Shown one piece after another: positions 27,208 through 37,542 of a stretch of DNA of 64,000 nucleotides. The translations under genes and the position numbers were made by a program. The notes beneath the pieces were generated by a model that was not told where the DNA came from, made no database searches, and worked only from the letters and a program-made list of their open reading frames with translations. This DNA comes from Paracoccus yeei ATCC BAA-599 (GTDB lineage Bacteria > Pseudomonadota > Alphaproteobacteria > Rhodobacterales > Rhodobacteraceae): contig NZ_KK211402.1 in the NCBI RefSeq assembly GCF_000622145.1, positions 2,501-66,500 of the forward strand, in the 5' to 3' direction. Every line of letters starts with the position of its first letter. Position 1 is the first letter of the stretch.

Positions 27208-29133
27208 TCAATAATCGGTCTCGACGTAGACGCCCGCGCAGTCGTAGGCGACGGCGGCCGCTGTCGCGCCGGTGTTCATGTAGTTGCGTGGGCTGAGCAG
27301 TTGGGTGGCAGCGGGCATGTCGGTGGTGATGGTGAACTCGACGGCCGCCCCACTGACCTCCTCGACCACCCGCACGCCGATGTCGGCCCCGTTTGGCGCG
27401 GCGGCGATGTAGAGCGTCAGCACGTTGGTCATGCTGGCCACCGGGAAACTGGCCCCAAGGTCGATCAGCGTCGGCGCGCCCGCGCCATCATTGTGCACCA
27501 GCTGCCAGTTGGTATGGGTGCCGCGCTGGAAGCCGATGCCGATGCAGTTCAAGACGGTGGCGAGCGTCAGCGTCGTCGCCAGCGCCGCCACCGATCCATA
27601 GAGGCCAAAGAACCCCATGCCCGTTGCCTGCACGGTGGTCAGCGATAGGCGATTAACGTAGTTCCACCCTCCCAGACCATCGGCATTGCCACGCCAGCAA
27701 ACCCATCCTGCGGAGCGTTCCTCTGCAACGGCGTTGGCAGTGGCTGCGCTGGTCACCCGCCAGCGCCGCATGCTGTCGGCCAGACCTGTGGTGGTCAGCG
27801 TTGGCGTCGCCACGGTGCCAACAGCCGTGCGCGGCATGCCGTTCGTATTCACCGTCGTGCTGGTGGACGGGGCCCAAGTGGCGATCCGGTTGACCCCGAA
27901 GTGTGGCTGGAGCGGAAAGAACCGGCCCGAGGGGCGCTGCACATCCAGCCACCCGGCCCCGGCACGGTCGCGGGCATAGACGGCGAGCTTTCCCGCAGGG
28001 GGCGGATCGGGAGCGGCGGCCAGGGCGGGCATCACCATCGGTTCGGGCAGTTCGACCCGGCCCGAGCTACGGTCGATCCGGATCGCATCAAAGAAGGTCG
28101 ATCCGTTCGGGCTGACCTTGAAGCTGAAATCGTCGTTGCCGAGCAGCCCGATCAGCGCCCTTGCCGAAAATCCTGTCTTGAAGGCGAAGGCCGCATCGTT
28201 CCCGGCCGCCGCCTTGTTCACTGTCGCCTCGATCCCGGCGCCAGCATTGTTGATCAGCACCGCCGGTGTGTTCATTGACAGCCGGTTGTAGCTGTCGGCC
28301 GTCGCTCCGCCGAGGCCCAGCAATTGCGCAGTCAGGTTGGCTTGCGGCATGCCGACCTGCGTGACGGCATTGGCGAAGGTGACTGTGGGGGTGTTCACCA
28401 CGGTCGTGCCGCCCGACCCAGCGGTGGCCGACCCGATGTTCAAGATAGTCGTGGATCCACTCGCCCCGCCGGTGCCGAGGTTCACAGTCTTGGTGACGCC
28501 GCTGGTCGTGGCCCCGGTGCCCATGCCGTAGGTGGCGGTCGTCGTCGCCGTGCCGATGGTGGCCGCGGCCGCCGAAACCGTGACGGTGCCCGAGGCGGTC
28601 AGAGTGCCGGAGAAGGTCTTGTTGCCCGTGAAGGTCTGGGTGCCCGCAAGGATTGCCAATTCCGACGATGTGTTCGGCAGGGCGAAGGTCCGGGTCGTCC
28701 CGGTGGAGATCCCGGACAGCGAAAACAGTGCCTTCTTTGTCGGATCGGCGTCGTTCACCAAGCTGAACACGGCATCCGACACATCCACCGGTTCGCCGAC
28801 TGGATCCCAGGTCGACCCATTCCACACGGCGAAGACCGCCTCATCCGCGATCCATGCCAGCCAGCCGGGGCGTGGCACCAGACGCATCCAGACCCCATCG
28901 ACCCAGAAGGCGATGTTCAGATCCCAGCCAGTCCAAAGGCCGGTCGCCCCGGATGCCACGATATGCCGGTCGCCATCGGTTGGGCTGGCGGGCGGCGCGG
29001 TATGAGTGCGATCCAGCACCGACAGCTGCACCATGGCATCCAGCAGCCGCAGCGCCTCGTTGTGGGTGACATGCTTCTGCGCCTGCGATGCCAGAATGTA
29101 GGGCAGCAGGAGGTGGGTGGTGATGTCGGACAT
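27208..29133 (-). CDS. DUF2793-domain tail fibre-like protein
   Basis: A 641-aa protein. Residues 1-110 are the DUF2793 head (LLLPYILASQAQKHVTHNEA, GWDLNIAFWVDGVWMRLVP). A Gly/Thr/Ser-rich, beta-helix-like middle (about 165-250) follows and then a C-terminal part with ALINNA-type fibre repeats and a lectin-like tail. It is the likely host-recognition fibre. It lies directly behind the TIM-barrel tail protein. Confidence 0.8.
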   Translation of the reverse strand: MSDITTHLLLPYILASQAQKHVTHNEALRLLDAMVQLSVLDRTHTAPPASPTDGDRHIVASGATGLWTGWDLNIAFWVDGVWMRLVPRPGWLAWIADEAVFAVWNGSTWDPVGEPVDVSDAVFSLVNDADPTKKALFSLSGISTGTTRTFALPNTSSELAILAGTQTFTGNKTFSGTLTASGTVTVSAAAATIGTATTTATYGMGTGATTSGVTKTVNLGTGGASGSTTILNIGSATAGSGGTTVVNTPTVTFANAVTQVGMPQANLTAQLLGLGGATADSYNRLSMNTPAVLINNAGAGIEATVNKAAAGNDAAFAFKTGFSARALIGLLGNDDFSFKVSPNGSTFFDAIRIDRSSGRVELPEPMVMPALAAAPDPPPAGKLAVYARDRAGAGWLDVQRPSGRFFPLQPHFGVNRIATWAPSTSTTVNTNGMPRTAVGTVATPTLTTTGLADSMRRWRVTSAATANAVAEERSAGWVCWRGNADGLGGWNYVNRLSLTTVQATGMGFFGLYGSVAALATTLTLATVLNCIGIGFQRGTHTNWQLVHNDGAGAPTLIDLGASFPVASMTNVLTLYIAAAPNGADIGVRVVEEVSGAAVEFTITTDMPAATQLLSPRNYMNTGATAAAVAYDCAGVYVETDY

Positions 29134-29143
29134 GGGTACGCTT

Positions 29144-32100
29144 TCAGAAGGTGAGCGTGACGGATCGTGCAGCGCCTCGGCCGATCAAGGCCGAGAGCTG
29201 GTAGATGCGGATAGCGAGGGATTGGCCGGGGCCGAGGGGCGCGCCCCAATCGGAAGACTGCTGGGCAGCGGTATAGAGGACACTCGTTGTGGTGGTGGTC
29301 AGCGTCTGCTTGACGGTACTGCCATCACGGATTTCCACCTCGTAGGCTTCACTGTCCTCGGCCAAAGGCACATCGCCCGCGCCCCAGGTGTCAGCGGCAA
29401 GTGATCGCGACCGGCGCGTCCAGCGGATCGTCAAATCGCCGGGGCTGCGGGCGATGCGCCACGGTTGCTCGACGTGCGCGACCGAAAACGGCCGGAGCCC
29501 CGCGCCCTCGGGCGTGAAGGTGGTGGCGACAAAGGTCTCGTCGCTGACCGGGCGCGACGCAGGGCCGATGCGCCAGTTCCATGGCAGACCCAGATCGGCC
29601 TCGGAAATCGGCAAGGGTGTCACGGCCGTGTCTAGCACGACCACCCGCGCGCCGGTTGGCACCATGCTGACGATGGCACCTTCTGTTCCGCGCTGGCCCC
29701 GCAGCAGGCGGGTCAGCCGATAACGCCCGGGCGCGATCAACTCGGCCACACCAGCCTGGACAATTTCCCATTGCCCAGCGCCGGTCTCGACGGCCAGCGC
29801 GTTGGCTCCACCCAGCAAGGTGATGTCCGTGACGCTCTCCAGCGTGCCAGAATTGAGATCGACGACCAGCGCATTGCCAAGATCGAAGCGCGAGACCGGC
29901 CCCGCGTAGAAATCTGCCGCCAGCACACCCATGCGCGCCCGGGTGCCAAAGGTGGTCAGTAGGGCAAAGCCATCCGTCGCGGCACTGCGGTAGACCGCCA
30001 CTTCGCCGGGCCATGGCTTGGCATGGGCCGCGACCAAGGGCCGGTGTGCAGGCTGATCCTCGCGCAGCTGCGGCAGGTCCAGCAGCACGATGTCTGGTGC
30101 GCCAAAGACCGTGGGCGTCGACAAGGACGCAGGGCGTGGTTCGCCGGGCGGCAGATCATAGACCGCCCGGTCCTGCCGCACCGCATCGATGCTGCGCAGG
30201 TCGGAGTCCGCGATGGACACCAGGCGCAGTTCCGTCAGGCGGCCATTGTGGTCCAAGAGGATCACGTCGCAAGGATCCAGCGCCAGGCGCGAGGGCGGCA
30301 GGCGAAAGACGGCACTTTCGCGGCCAACCCACGCCTCCATCAGAGCGCGGCGACAGCGGCGCTCGGCTTCTTCGGGCGGAATGGCCATCGGGAAGGATTC
30401 AGAGGCGATGCGGGTGGTGTCGACAGTGATGCGCCGCGCTTCGACCTGTGCCGCGTCATAGTCCTCGTCGGCCCGCGCGACTTGCCACTTCAGCGCCTGC
30501 GGCAGTTCGGTTTCCTGCGCGCGGGTCAGTTCCATCACATCGCCCTGCGCGGAGGCGGGTGCCACCATGCTGTCGGGCGTAATGGTCAGACCGGCAATCC
30601 GGCCCCGCATCAGGAACTTGATGCGGCCCTCGCTTTCGACCGCATCGAAGCCGAAATGCCTGGCCAGCGTGGAAATTGAGGCGCGCGGGGCTTCCAAGGC
30701 TGAAATCACATAGCCCTCGACCGCGCCCCAGAGGCCGGAGACGTCGATCAGTTCTTCTGGCATCCCGGCGCGCAGGCAGAGGTGGCGCACGAGGGCAGCC
30801 AACGATACCCCGCCCAGCCGTCCGGTCAGCCAATGGCCCAGACGCCAGTTCGGACCATCGGTCCAGACTTCCGTCAGCCCGGGGAAGAACGGATAGGGCC
30901 GGGCGTCCCATGTCCAGGCGGCACATTCGGGGACATGAACCATCCGGTTGCCATAGACCGAGGAAGTTGGGTTGTTCGCCGCGACACCCCAGAACAGATA
31001 GCTGGCCTCGAGATAGGCACGCTGGATCGCGTCATCGCGCCAGCCGCGCGAGAAGTAGGGCGTGAAGCTCTCGGACGATTTCGGATCGAAGAACACGTTG
31101 GGCTGATTGGTCCCGCGGTCAATCGCCGGGCAGCCCAGTTCCGTGAACCAGATCGGCTTCGATTGCGGCACCCATGCGGTAGGCGTGCCGCTTTCGACAC
31201 CGCCCGGGCGGTTGAAATGCGGGTTTTGCCACCAGGCGCGCAGATCCTTGAAGCGGAACACCCATGGTTTTGCCGCTGATCCGTCTGTGATCGGCGTCCG
31301 GGTTTGCGCGGTTCGATCAAGTGCACTGGCATAGAACCAGTCGAACCCCTCACCGCCGGTGATGTTGATTTGCAGATAGTCCCGGTCATAGATTGCAGGC
31401 GCCAGCGCGGCGTCGGCATGATCGAACCCGTCACGCCAGTCCGACAACGGCATGTAGTTATCGATGCCGATGAAGTTGATGTTGGCGTCCGACCAGAGCG
31501 GGTCGAGGTGAAAGAACACATCACCCGAGCCGTCGGCAGGATGGTGGCCGAAGTATTCCGACCAGTCGGCGGCATAGCCGATCTTGGGCCCAGCGCCGAG
31601 GATGGAACGCACATCGGCAGCAAGGGATTTGAAGGCAGAGACGGCGGGATACGTACTGGCGCCCGAGCGGATCGTGGTCAGGCCGGGCATTTCCGAACCG
31701 ATCAGGAAGGCATCGACGCCTCCTGCCGCTTTGCACAGATGCGCATAGTGCAGGATCATCCGCCGCAACGACCATTCGCCGACCGGGCCAGTCCAGCCGA
31801 CAGTGGTACCGGAAACGCTGAAGCTGGCTGGTGTCGCCGTGCCGAACAGGGCAGCAACCTGCGTGGCAGCGGTGGCGGTTTTATCCACCGATCCCAAAAA
31901 GCCCGCCGCCGGGGAACAGGTGATGCGGCCGCGCCAGGGGAAGGTCGGCTGGCCCGAGGTGGCCGCATTTGCGCTGTAGGGGTTCGGCTTTGTGTTGCCC
32001 GGCGGCACATCCATCAGGATGAAGGGATAGAAGGTGACGCGCAGCCCGCGCGCCTTCATCTCCTGAATTGCCTGCACCACTGCGAAGTCGGCGGGCGTGC

Positions 32101-33115
32101 CGCCATAGACCGGGCGATCCTCGGCGTCATGGCTGACCAGATGGGCGCTGGCCCGGCTGACACCATTCACCGACCAGTTTGCGGGCGTCGTGGCTTTGGA
32201 GGCAACCTCGACGCCGGGCTTCACCTTGCAGGAACCTGCGCGCAGGTCATTGCCGAACCAGGCCACGACGAGGCTGACGCTTTCCACAGCCGGAGCGAGC
32301 GACTGCAACCGGTCCAGCGCAACGACGATGTCAGCGGTGTCGGTGATTGCGTTCAGGTTCTCGGCCACGGTTGCACCGCCGGAGCCGCTGGTTTTCTTAA
32401 CCGGGGCAGTCGCATAGGTGAATTCGCCAGAGGCCGGGATCATCGTCACGGCTTTCACCAGCCCCTCGGCGGTGTCGGGATCCGCGAGCGGCCAGAACAC
32501 CTCGAAACTGATCTGCGGCAGACGATTGCCGAACGCGCTGAGGTTCAGTTCTTCGAAGACCACATAGGCGGTGCCGCGATAGGCCGGAGTGCTGGCTGCG
32601 CCCATCTTGGCGGCGATGAACGGATCGGGGGATTGGATCTCGTCGCCGGGATACCAGCGCCAGGTGACGCCCGTCATGTCCATCGGCTTGCCGTCGGCCC
32701 ACACCCGGCCAATGCCGGTGATCTCGCCCTCGCACAGCGCCACGGCGAAGGACGCAAAGTAGAGATACTCGGTGGTGGTAACCTTGGGCCCGCTGCCCTT
32801 GCCGCCGCCTTGGCTGGTGGTGTTGACCTCCTCGCGGAAGTCCGTGGCCCAGATGATGTTCCCGCCGATGCGCATCCGGCCGAACAGGCGCGGGATCACC
32901 GCGCCTTCGGTCGAGGAGGTGATGCGCAAGCTGTCGAGCCGCGCGCCCTCGATCCGTTGGGCCGGGGCGAGGGACGACACGATCCAGTTGTCGACCACAG
33001 AGCCAATGGTCGAGCCGATGAAACCGCCGATTGCCGCTCCGGAAAAGCCGAGGATGGCCCCGCCAAATGCGCCGCCAATCGCGGAGCCGACGGCGCCGAG
33101 AACCAAAGTTGCCAT
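29144..33115 (-). CDS. GTA-type TIM-barrel tail host-specificity protein
   Basis: A 1323-aa tail-tip protein. The N-terminal part is a Gly-rich membrane-like segment (LGAVGSAIGGAFGGAILGFS). Residues about 430-740 form a TIM-barrel-like glycosidase-type domain (KPIWFTELGCPAIDRGTNQP), followed by a phage-tail-3-type domain. It corresponds to the largest Rhodobacter GTA tail gene. The start at 33115 is chosen because it begins MATLVLGAVGS and overlaps little with the peptidase. Confidence 0.88.
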   Translation of the reverse strand: MATLVLGAVGSAIGGAFGGAILGFSGAAIGGFIGSTIGSVVDNWIVSSLAPAQRIEGARLDSLRITSSTEGAVIPRLFGRMRIGGNIIWATDFREEVNTTSQGGGKGSGPKVTTTEYLYFASFAVALCEGEITGIGRVWADGKPMDMTGVTWRWYPGDEIQSPDPFIAAKMGAASTPAYRGTAYVVFEELNLSAFGNRLPQISFEVFWPLADPDTAEGLVKAVTMIPASGEFTYATAPVKKTSGSGGATVAENLNAITDTADIVVALDRLQSLAPAVESVSLVVAWFGNDLRAGSCKVKPGVEVASKATTPANWSVNGVSRASAHLVSHDAEDRPVYGGTPADFAVVQAIQEMKARGLRVTFYPFILMDVPPGNTKPNPYSANAATSGQPTFPWRGRITCSPAAGFLGSVDKTATAATQVAALFGTATPASFSVSGTTVGWTGPVGEWSLRRMILHYAHLCKAAGGVDAFLIGSEMPGLTTIRSGASTYPAVSAFKSLAADVRSILGAGPKIGYAADWSEYFGHHPADGSGDVFFHLDPLWSDANINFIGIDNYMPLSDWRDGFDHADAALAPAIYDRDYLQINITGGEGFDWFYASALDRTAQTRTPITDGSAAKPWVFRFKDLRAWWQNPHFNRPGGVESGTPTAWVPQSKPIWFTELGCPAIDRGTNQPNVFFDPKSSESFTPYFSRGWRDDAIQRAYLEASYLFWGVAANNPTSSVYGNRMVHVPECAAWTWDARPYPFFPGLTEVWTDGPNWRLGHWLTGRLGGVSLAALVRHLCLRAGMPEELIDVSGLWGAVEGYVISALEAPRASISTLARHFGFDAVESEGRIKFLMRGRIAGLTITPDSMVAPASAQGDVMELTRAQETELPQALKWQVARADEDYDAAQVEARRITVDTTRIASESFPMAIPPEEAERRCRRALMEAWVGRESAVFRLPPSRLALDPCDVILLDHNGRLTELRLVSIADSDLRSIDAVRQDRAVYDLPPGEPRPASLSTPTVFGAPDIVLLDLPQLREDQPAHRPLVAAHAKPWPGEVAVYRSAATDGFALLTTFGTRARMGVLAADFYAGPVSRFDLGNALVVDLNSGTLESVTDITLLGGANALAVETGAGQWEIVQAGVAELIAPGRYRLTRLLRGQRGTEGAIVSMVPTGARVVVLDTAVTPLPISEADLGLPWNWRIGPASRPVSDETFVATTFTPEGAGLRPFSVAHVEQPWRIARSPGDLTIRWTRRSRSLAADTWGAGDVPLAEDSEAYEVEIRDGSTVKQTLTTTTTSVLYTAAQQSSDWGAPLGPGQSLAIRIYQLSALIGRGAARSVTLTF

Positions 33116-33126
33116 GGATGAAAATC

Positions 33127-33570
33127 TCAGATGCTGCTGGGGTGCGGGAACAGGAAGGCGAAGGCGATGCGCCGTCGCCATGCCGTGGTCAGGGTTTCCT
33201 CGACGACGCCCAGCCGTTCATAGGCGTGGATGAACTGGTTTTGCGTGGTCAGGATCCCGACATGCTTGGCGATGGCACGGGGTGCCATCCGGAACAGGAT
33301 CAGCGTGCCTGGCCCCACCTCAGTGGGCATGATTTCTGGCATCATCTGGCGCGCACCCTCGGCCAGCACCTCGCGCGGCCCGGTTTCGCCCCAATCCCGG
33401 CTGTAAGGCGGAATGGGGAAAGGCTCGTTGCCCACCATCTCCCGCCAGATGCCACGTGCCAGGCCAAGGCAATCGCAGCCGACACCGCGCAGGCTGGCCT
33501 GATCGTGGTACGGCGTGCCGAGCCAACTGAGGGCAGTGGTGATGACCAAAGCCGGATCGGCTGTTATCAC
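33127..33570 (-). CDS. NlpC/P60-type tail peptidase
   Basis: A 147-aa cell-wall hydrolase of the NlpC/P60 fold. The catalytic Cys34 is in GCDCLGLARG and the His is in AKHVGILT. It matches the GTA-type tail peptidase that sits between DUF2163 and the TIM-barrel protein in order and size. It overlaps the DUF2163 gene by 4 bases. Confidence 0.87.
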   Translation of the reverse strand: MITADPALVITTALSWLGTPYHDQASLRGVGCDCLGLARGIWREMVGNEPFPIPPYSRDWGETGPREVLAEGARQMMPEIMPTEVGPGTLILFRMAPRAIAKHVGILTTQNQFIHAYERLGVVEETLTTAWRRRIAFAFLFPHPSSI

Positions 33571-34451
33571 AGCACGTTCCCTTCATGACCGCCGTCCTGG
33601 CTGGCATAGCGCAGGACCGCATCCTGACCCGGAATATTGGGAAAGCCCCGGAAGTTGGCTACATTGGCGAACTTGGCGCTGCAGGTCGCGAGGCGCTTGT
33701 CGCAGCCTGCCCGCGCGACGAAGCTGTCCCCTTCGGCGATGGCACGCACCGGCGCTTCCAGCAGTGTGAGGCTGGCGATGCTTCCATCCACACCATGCGA
33801 CAACACTTCAGCGACCCGCCCCGCATTTGCGCCGCTGGTCCAGGTCAAGGTGCCAGACGTGAACCAGCCCGCATCAAACCCGGACAGCCCCGAGGCCATG
33901 AAGGCCCGGTCACGCAAAAGGTCCGTCACGACACCCGTACCCTTGTAGATGGCGTTTTCCAGATCGATGCCGCAGCGCGTATCGCCCAAAGCTGCGTCGC
34001 ATCCCGCCTGAAACGTGCGCCCGACCGTCTGGCCAAGGACATGCGCCAGCGACCGGACTTCGGCGACAAACGCCATGCGGCCACGGCGGATTTGCCCGAC
34101 CGCACCCCGGCGCAGCAGAACGCGCTGGCTGGTGTCGGCCCAATTGACGCGCCACAGCTCGACCGCCGCATTGTCCCAGCGGCCGTCGAGAATGTCGGTT
34201 TCGGTGATCCTGTCCGAGGTCAGCACGCCGGTGGCATCCTGCGCGTCGACGGCAAGGTCTGACCCAGCGCGGATTTCCGAGGCGGCAAATCCGCTCTCTG
34301 GCTCAAAGTCTGTGCTGTCAAAGCTGAGGGCGCGATCATGATCGGTGAAGCCCAGCGCCATGCCGTCGGCGCGGCTGATCCGCCAGCACCAGGACAGGGT
34401 GGTGGTGCCGTCATCGAGATGGGTCTGCAACGCAGGGGAGAGGTTTTTCAT
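33567..34451 (-). CDS. DUF2163 (GTA orf13-like) tail protein
   Basis: A 294-aa phage tail protein. Two cysteine-rich motifs are typical: CDAALGDTRCGIDL and AGCDKRLATCSAKF followed by NFRGFPNIPG. The order DUF2460, DUF2163, NlpC and TIM-barrel is the gene transfer agent/lambdoid-like tail-tip order. Confidence 0.9.
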   Translation of the reverse strand: MKNLSPALQTHLDDGTTTLSWCWRISRADGMALGFTDHDRALSFDSTDFEPESGFAASEIRAGSDLAVDAQDATGVLTSDRITETDILDGRWDNAAVELWRVNWADTSQRVLLRRGAVGQIRRGRMAFVAEVRSLAHVLGQTVGRTFQAGCDAALGDTRCGIDLENAIYKGTGVVTDLLRDRAFMASGLSGFDAGWFTSGTLTWTSGANAGRVAEVLSHGVDGSIASLTLLEAPVRAIAEGDSFVARAGCDKRLATCSAKFANVANFRGFPNIPGQDAVLRYASQDGGHEGNVL

Positions 34452-35074
34452 CTGCGGATCTCCAGCAGGGGGATGGCGGTGATCGACCCCAGCCGCTCAA
34501 AGTCGAGGGTCACGTCGAGGGTGTCGCTGTCGAAGCGGACCGGCACATCGAATTCGAAGCCAGCGCGGACGATGACGCCATTGGCGGGTGCGGTGGTGAA
34601 GGTGATGACGCCGGTGGGGGCATCCAGCGTCCAGCCCGACAACTGTTCCACCATGCCCAGCGCCACGCGAACGGTTCCGGTCACGGGTTTTGCGATGGTC
34701 CTGACCCATGTTTGCGGGCCGGAGGTGTAGCGTTTGGCCAGTTGGAAGGTTTGCAGGCTACCGGTGCCGGTGCCAATCTGCTGGTCGGTTGAGGTTATCC
34801 CCTGAGAGGGCAGGGCAGATTTGTAGTCGGCCCAGTCCTTGTAGCGGAAGCCGTGTAGGCGGCCGTTGCGGGCCTCGAAGAACGCCACCACCGCCGCGAG
34901 ATCATCGGCGCGACGGATGCCATAGGCGACATCATAGCGGCGGCGCGAATTGGCCCAGCTTGCGTTGCGCTCTTCATCGCCTGAGGCCAGTTCGACCACT
35001 TGCGTGCGCCGTTCCGGCCCACCCCGTGCCCCGCGGCTGATGTTGTCGGGGAACCTGACTTCATGAAACGCCAT
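34448..35074 (-). CDS. DUF2460 (TIGR02217-type, GTA orf12-like) tail protein
   Basis: A 208-aa protein with MAFHEVRFPDNISRGARGGP and GFRYKDWADYKS, the hallmark of this tail family. The start at 35074 overlaps the tape-measure stop by one base (TGATG), so the long upstream reading is rejected. Translation is probably coupled. Confidence 0.9.
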   Translation of the reverse strand: MAFHEVRFPDNISRGARGGPERRTQVVELASGDEERNASWANSRRRYDVAYGIRRADDLAAVVAFFEARNGRLHGFRYKDWADYKSALPSQGITSTDQQIGTGTGSLQTFQLAKRYTSGPQTWVRTIAKPVTGTVRVALGMVEQLSGWTLDAPTGVITFTTAPANGVIVRAGFEFDVPVRFDSDTLDVTLDFERLGSITAIPLLEIRR

Positions 35075-37542
35075 CACATGCCCCTCCGACCCAAGGACAC
35101 CGCGCGGGCGATATCGGCTGCGACCTGCGTCCGGGATTGCCGGAAACTTTCGGCGTCGCGGGCATTGATCGTGACGGAGATGTTCGGGGCAGAGCCTTGC
35201 CCTTGGCCATAACCAGCAGCTTCCCGGCGCGACAGAACCCGCTCTCCCCGTTGTAGGATCGCTGGAACCTCGTCGGGCTTGATCCCGGCCCAGCCGCCCG
35301 CGTGCATCCGTGGCGCATTGGCGAAGGCGAGTGCCGGGACCATGCGGCCCGGACCCGGCGCGCCGACCATGCCACCGGCGTGCAGGATATTGGCGAAGAT
35401 GCCACCCGCTCCGCCCAGCGCGCCCGACAGCGCGTTGGCGATGGAGCCGAGGATAAAGCGCCGCGCTGCCAGTTTCGCGAGGTCGGCGATCATCGACGTG
35501 ACCAGGTCGCGGAAATCCAGCTTGCCGGTTTTCACGAAGTCGGCCACGGCGTTTTCGGCCGAGGTGAAGGCGCTGACCAGCGTGCTGCCGATGTCGCCGC
35601 CGATATCGCGCGCCTTGGCGGCATAATCGGCGAGCGCCGCAGTGACGGCGGCCCAACCGGTCAGTGCCGTTTCCGCACCCTCAGCGGCCGCTGCCCCGGC
35701 GTTGCGCGCAGCGCTGCCCGCGCCATCGGCTGCGGTCGCGGTGTTGTTCAGTCCTGCCGTGAGGGCGTCGGCTGATCCGGCAGCATCCGCCAGCGCCGCT
35801 TCGGCCTCCGCTCCGGTGCCGGTCATTGCATCCTTCAGCGCCTGCCAACTGGCCAGCGGACGACCGGCGGCATCGGCAAGCATGCCAGCGGCCTCGCGAT
35901 AGCCGTCAGCGCGGGCGCGGGCATCGTCTGTCATCGCGCCAAGCCCGAGGTCAGGCGGTTCCAGATAGGTGCGCGACAGTGCCGCCGAGAAGGCATCGGC
36001 GGCGGCTGCGCCAGCAGCCGTCGCTGCTCCCTCGAACGGGTTACCGATCCGGCTGAGTTCTACTGGATCCAGCGTGCCGATCCGCACCCCGCCTTCGCCG
36101 GTCGCCCATTCCGGCAGCAGGGCCAGCGCGGCGTTCAGCCCGTTGATGAAATTGTTGATGCGCGTGACAACACCGTTCAGCATCGCCTCGATACCCGAGA
36201 TCAGCCCGTTTGCGGCCTGGAAGGCGAAATCGCCGATAGCGCCGGGCAGACTGCCCCAGATTGCGACGGCCGCATCATAGGCTCCCTGGAAGATTGCAGC
36301 CGTCCGGTCGCCGAAGCTGACCACGCCCCCGATGGTGCCTTCCAGTGCCGATAGCCCGGCCGCTTTCAGCCGTTCCCAGCCAGCGGCCATGTTTGCGAAT
36401 GCGGCGTCGAGCGAAAGACCGATGCGCGACCAGACCTCCCGCGCCAGATCGCCCAGCAGGCGGAAGGCTTCACCTACGCCGCCGACTCGGGCGACAAGTT
36501 GCGAGAACTGATAGACCAGCTCCCCCGCGCCGACGATCAGCGCGCCGATGCCGGTCCGGATCAGGGCCCCGCGCAAGATGACCAGCGCCGTGGCGAGGCC
36601 ACGAACGGAGAGCGCTGCAGCCGCCAACCCTGCGATCCAGCGCCCGGCCATAACGGCTGCGAAGGTGGCAGCATAGGAGGCCAGCCGCCCGAGATTTCCG
36701 ATCAGCGCGTCGATGGCTGTTCTCAGGATCCCGCCATCGGACGCGAGGGAGACGAAAGCGTTGGCCAGCGCCTCGACAGAGGGTGCCACAGCGACGGCGA
36801 TCCGGTTGCGCAGGCCCTCGAATACCAGCGACATGGTGCCAAGAGCAACTTGGGTGCGCCGAAGGGCCTCGATGGCATCCGTGTCCAGCACCGCGCCGAG
36901 GTCGGAGGCCTGGTCGCCCAGCCGCGCCATCTCGGCCCCACCATTGCGCAGGAGCGGCAGGAGGCGCGTGGCGTCCGAGGCCATGGCTTCGAGATGGAAG
37001 GTCATCTCCTGCTGGCTAAGGCCAGCGCGTTCAAGCGTGTCGACATAGAGTTGCAGGGCTTCCGGCCCCGAGAGACGGGCGAACTGGTCGGCCGTTACAC
37101 CCACGCGCGGGGCGACGCTCTCGAAGAAATCCGCCATCGGCCCGCCGCCGGTCTGGAGGAAATCCCCGACCCGGTCGTTCACGTCCTTCAAGATATCGGC
37201 GAGCTTTTCCTGTTCGATCCCGACCGTCCGCGCCCCGGCCGACCAGCGCTGCAGGGCTTCCGGCGTGGCATTGGCGACCTGCGCGAACTGCCGGATTTGC
37301 GCGGCACTCTCGGCAGTGGAACGGACGATCAGGCCGAGCGAGGCCGTGGCAGCGGCGGCGGCAGCAGACATGGCAATCCCGGCCCGGCGTGCAAAACCGG
37401 CAAGGCGGGTGTTGGCCAATTCCATCTCGCGTGACAGGCGGCCGAGGCCTTTTGCGCCAGCCTCTCCGACACCTTCCAACTCGGCGCGGACCTGGCGGCC
37501 GCCTTCGGCGACCAGACGAACGCTGACCCTTTTTTCAGCCAT
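35074..37542 (-). CDS. Phage tail tape measure protein
   Basis: An 822-aa protein, rich in Ala and coiled helices, with hydrophobic segments in the middle (about residues 270-320). Stretches like LDFRDLVTSMIADLAKLAARRFILGS and HAGGMVGAPGPGRMVPALAF near the C-terminus are typical of lambda-family tape-measure proteins. Its length would set the tail length at roughly 120 nm by the usual ratio, which is an inference. Confidence 0.88.
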   Translation of the reverse strand: MAEKRVSVRLVAEGGRQVRAELEGVGEAGAKGLGRLSREMELANTRLAGFARRAGIAMSAAAAAATASLGLIVRSTAESAAQIRQFAQVANATPEALQRWSAGARTVGIEQEKLADILKDVNDRVGDFLQTGGGPMADFFESVAPRVGVTADQFARLSGPEALQLYVDTLERAGLSQQEMTFHLEAMASDATRLLPLLRNGGAEMARLGDQASDLGAVLDTDAIEALRRTQVALGTMSLVFEGLRNRIAVAVAPSVEALANAFVSLASDGGILRTAIDALIGNLGRLASYAATFAAVMAGRWIAGLAAAALSVRGLATALVILRGALIRTGIGALIVGAGELVYQFSQLVARVGGVGEAFRLLGDLAREVWSRIGLSLDAAFANMAAGWERLKAAGLSALEGTIGGVVSFGDRTAAIFQGAYDAAVAIWGSLPGAIGDFAFQAANGLISGIEAMLNGVVTRINNFINGLNAALALLPEWATGEGGVRIGTLDPVELSRIGNPFEGAATAAGAAAADAFSAALSRTYLEPPDLGLGAMTDDARARADGYREAAGMLADAAGRPLASWQALKDAMTGTGAEAEAALADAAGSADALTAGLNNTATAADGAGSAARNAGAAAAEGAETALTGWAAVTAALADYAAKARDIGGDIGSTLVSAFTSAENAVADFVKTGKLDFRDLVTSMIADLAKLAARRFILGSIANALSGALGGAGGIFANILHAGGMVGAPGPGRMVPALAFANAPRMHAGGWAGIKPDEVPAILQRGERVLSRREAAGYGQGQGSAPNISVTINARDAESFRQSRTQVAADIARAVSLGRRGM

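Noticed and set aside
31304-33121. Plus-strand frame of 605 codons
   Set aside because: Antisense to the TIM-barrel tail gene in GC-rich sequence; no motif and no ribosome binding site.
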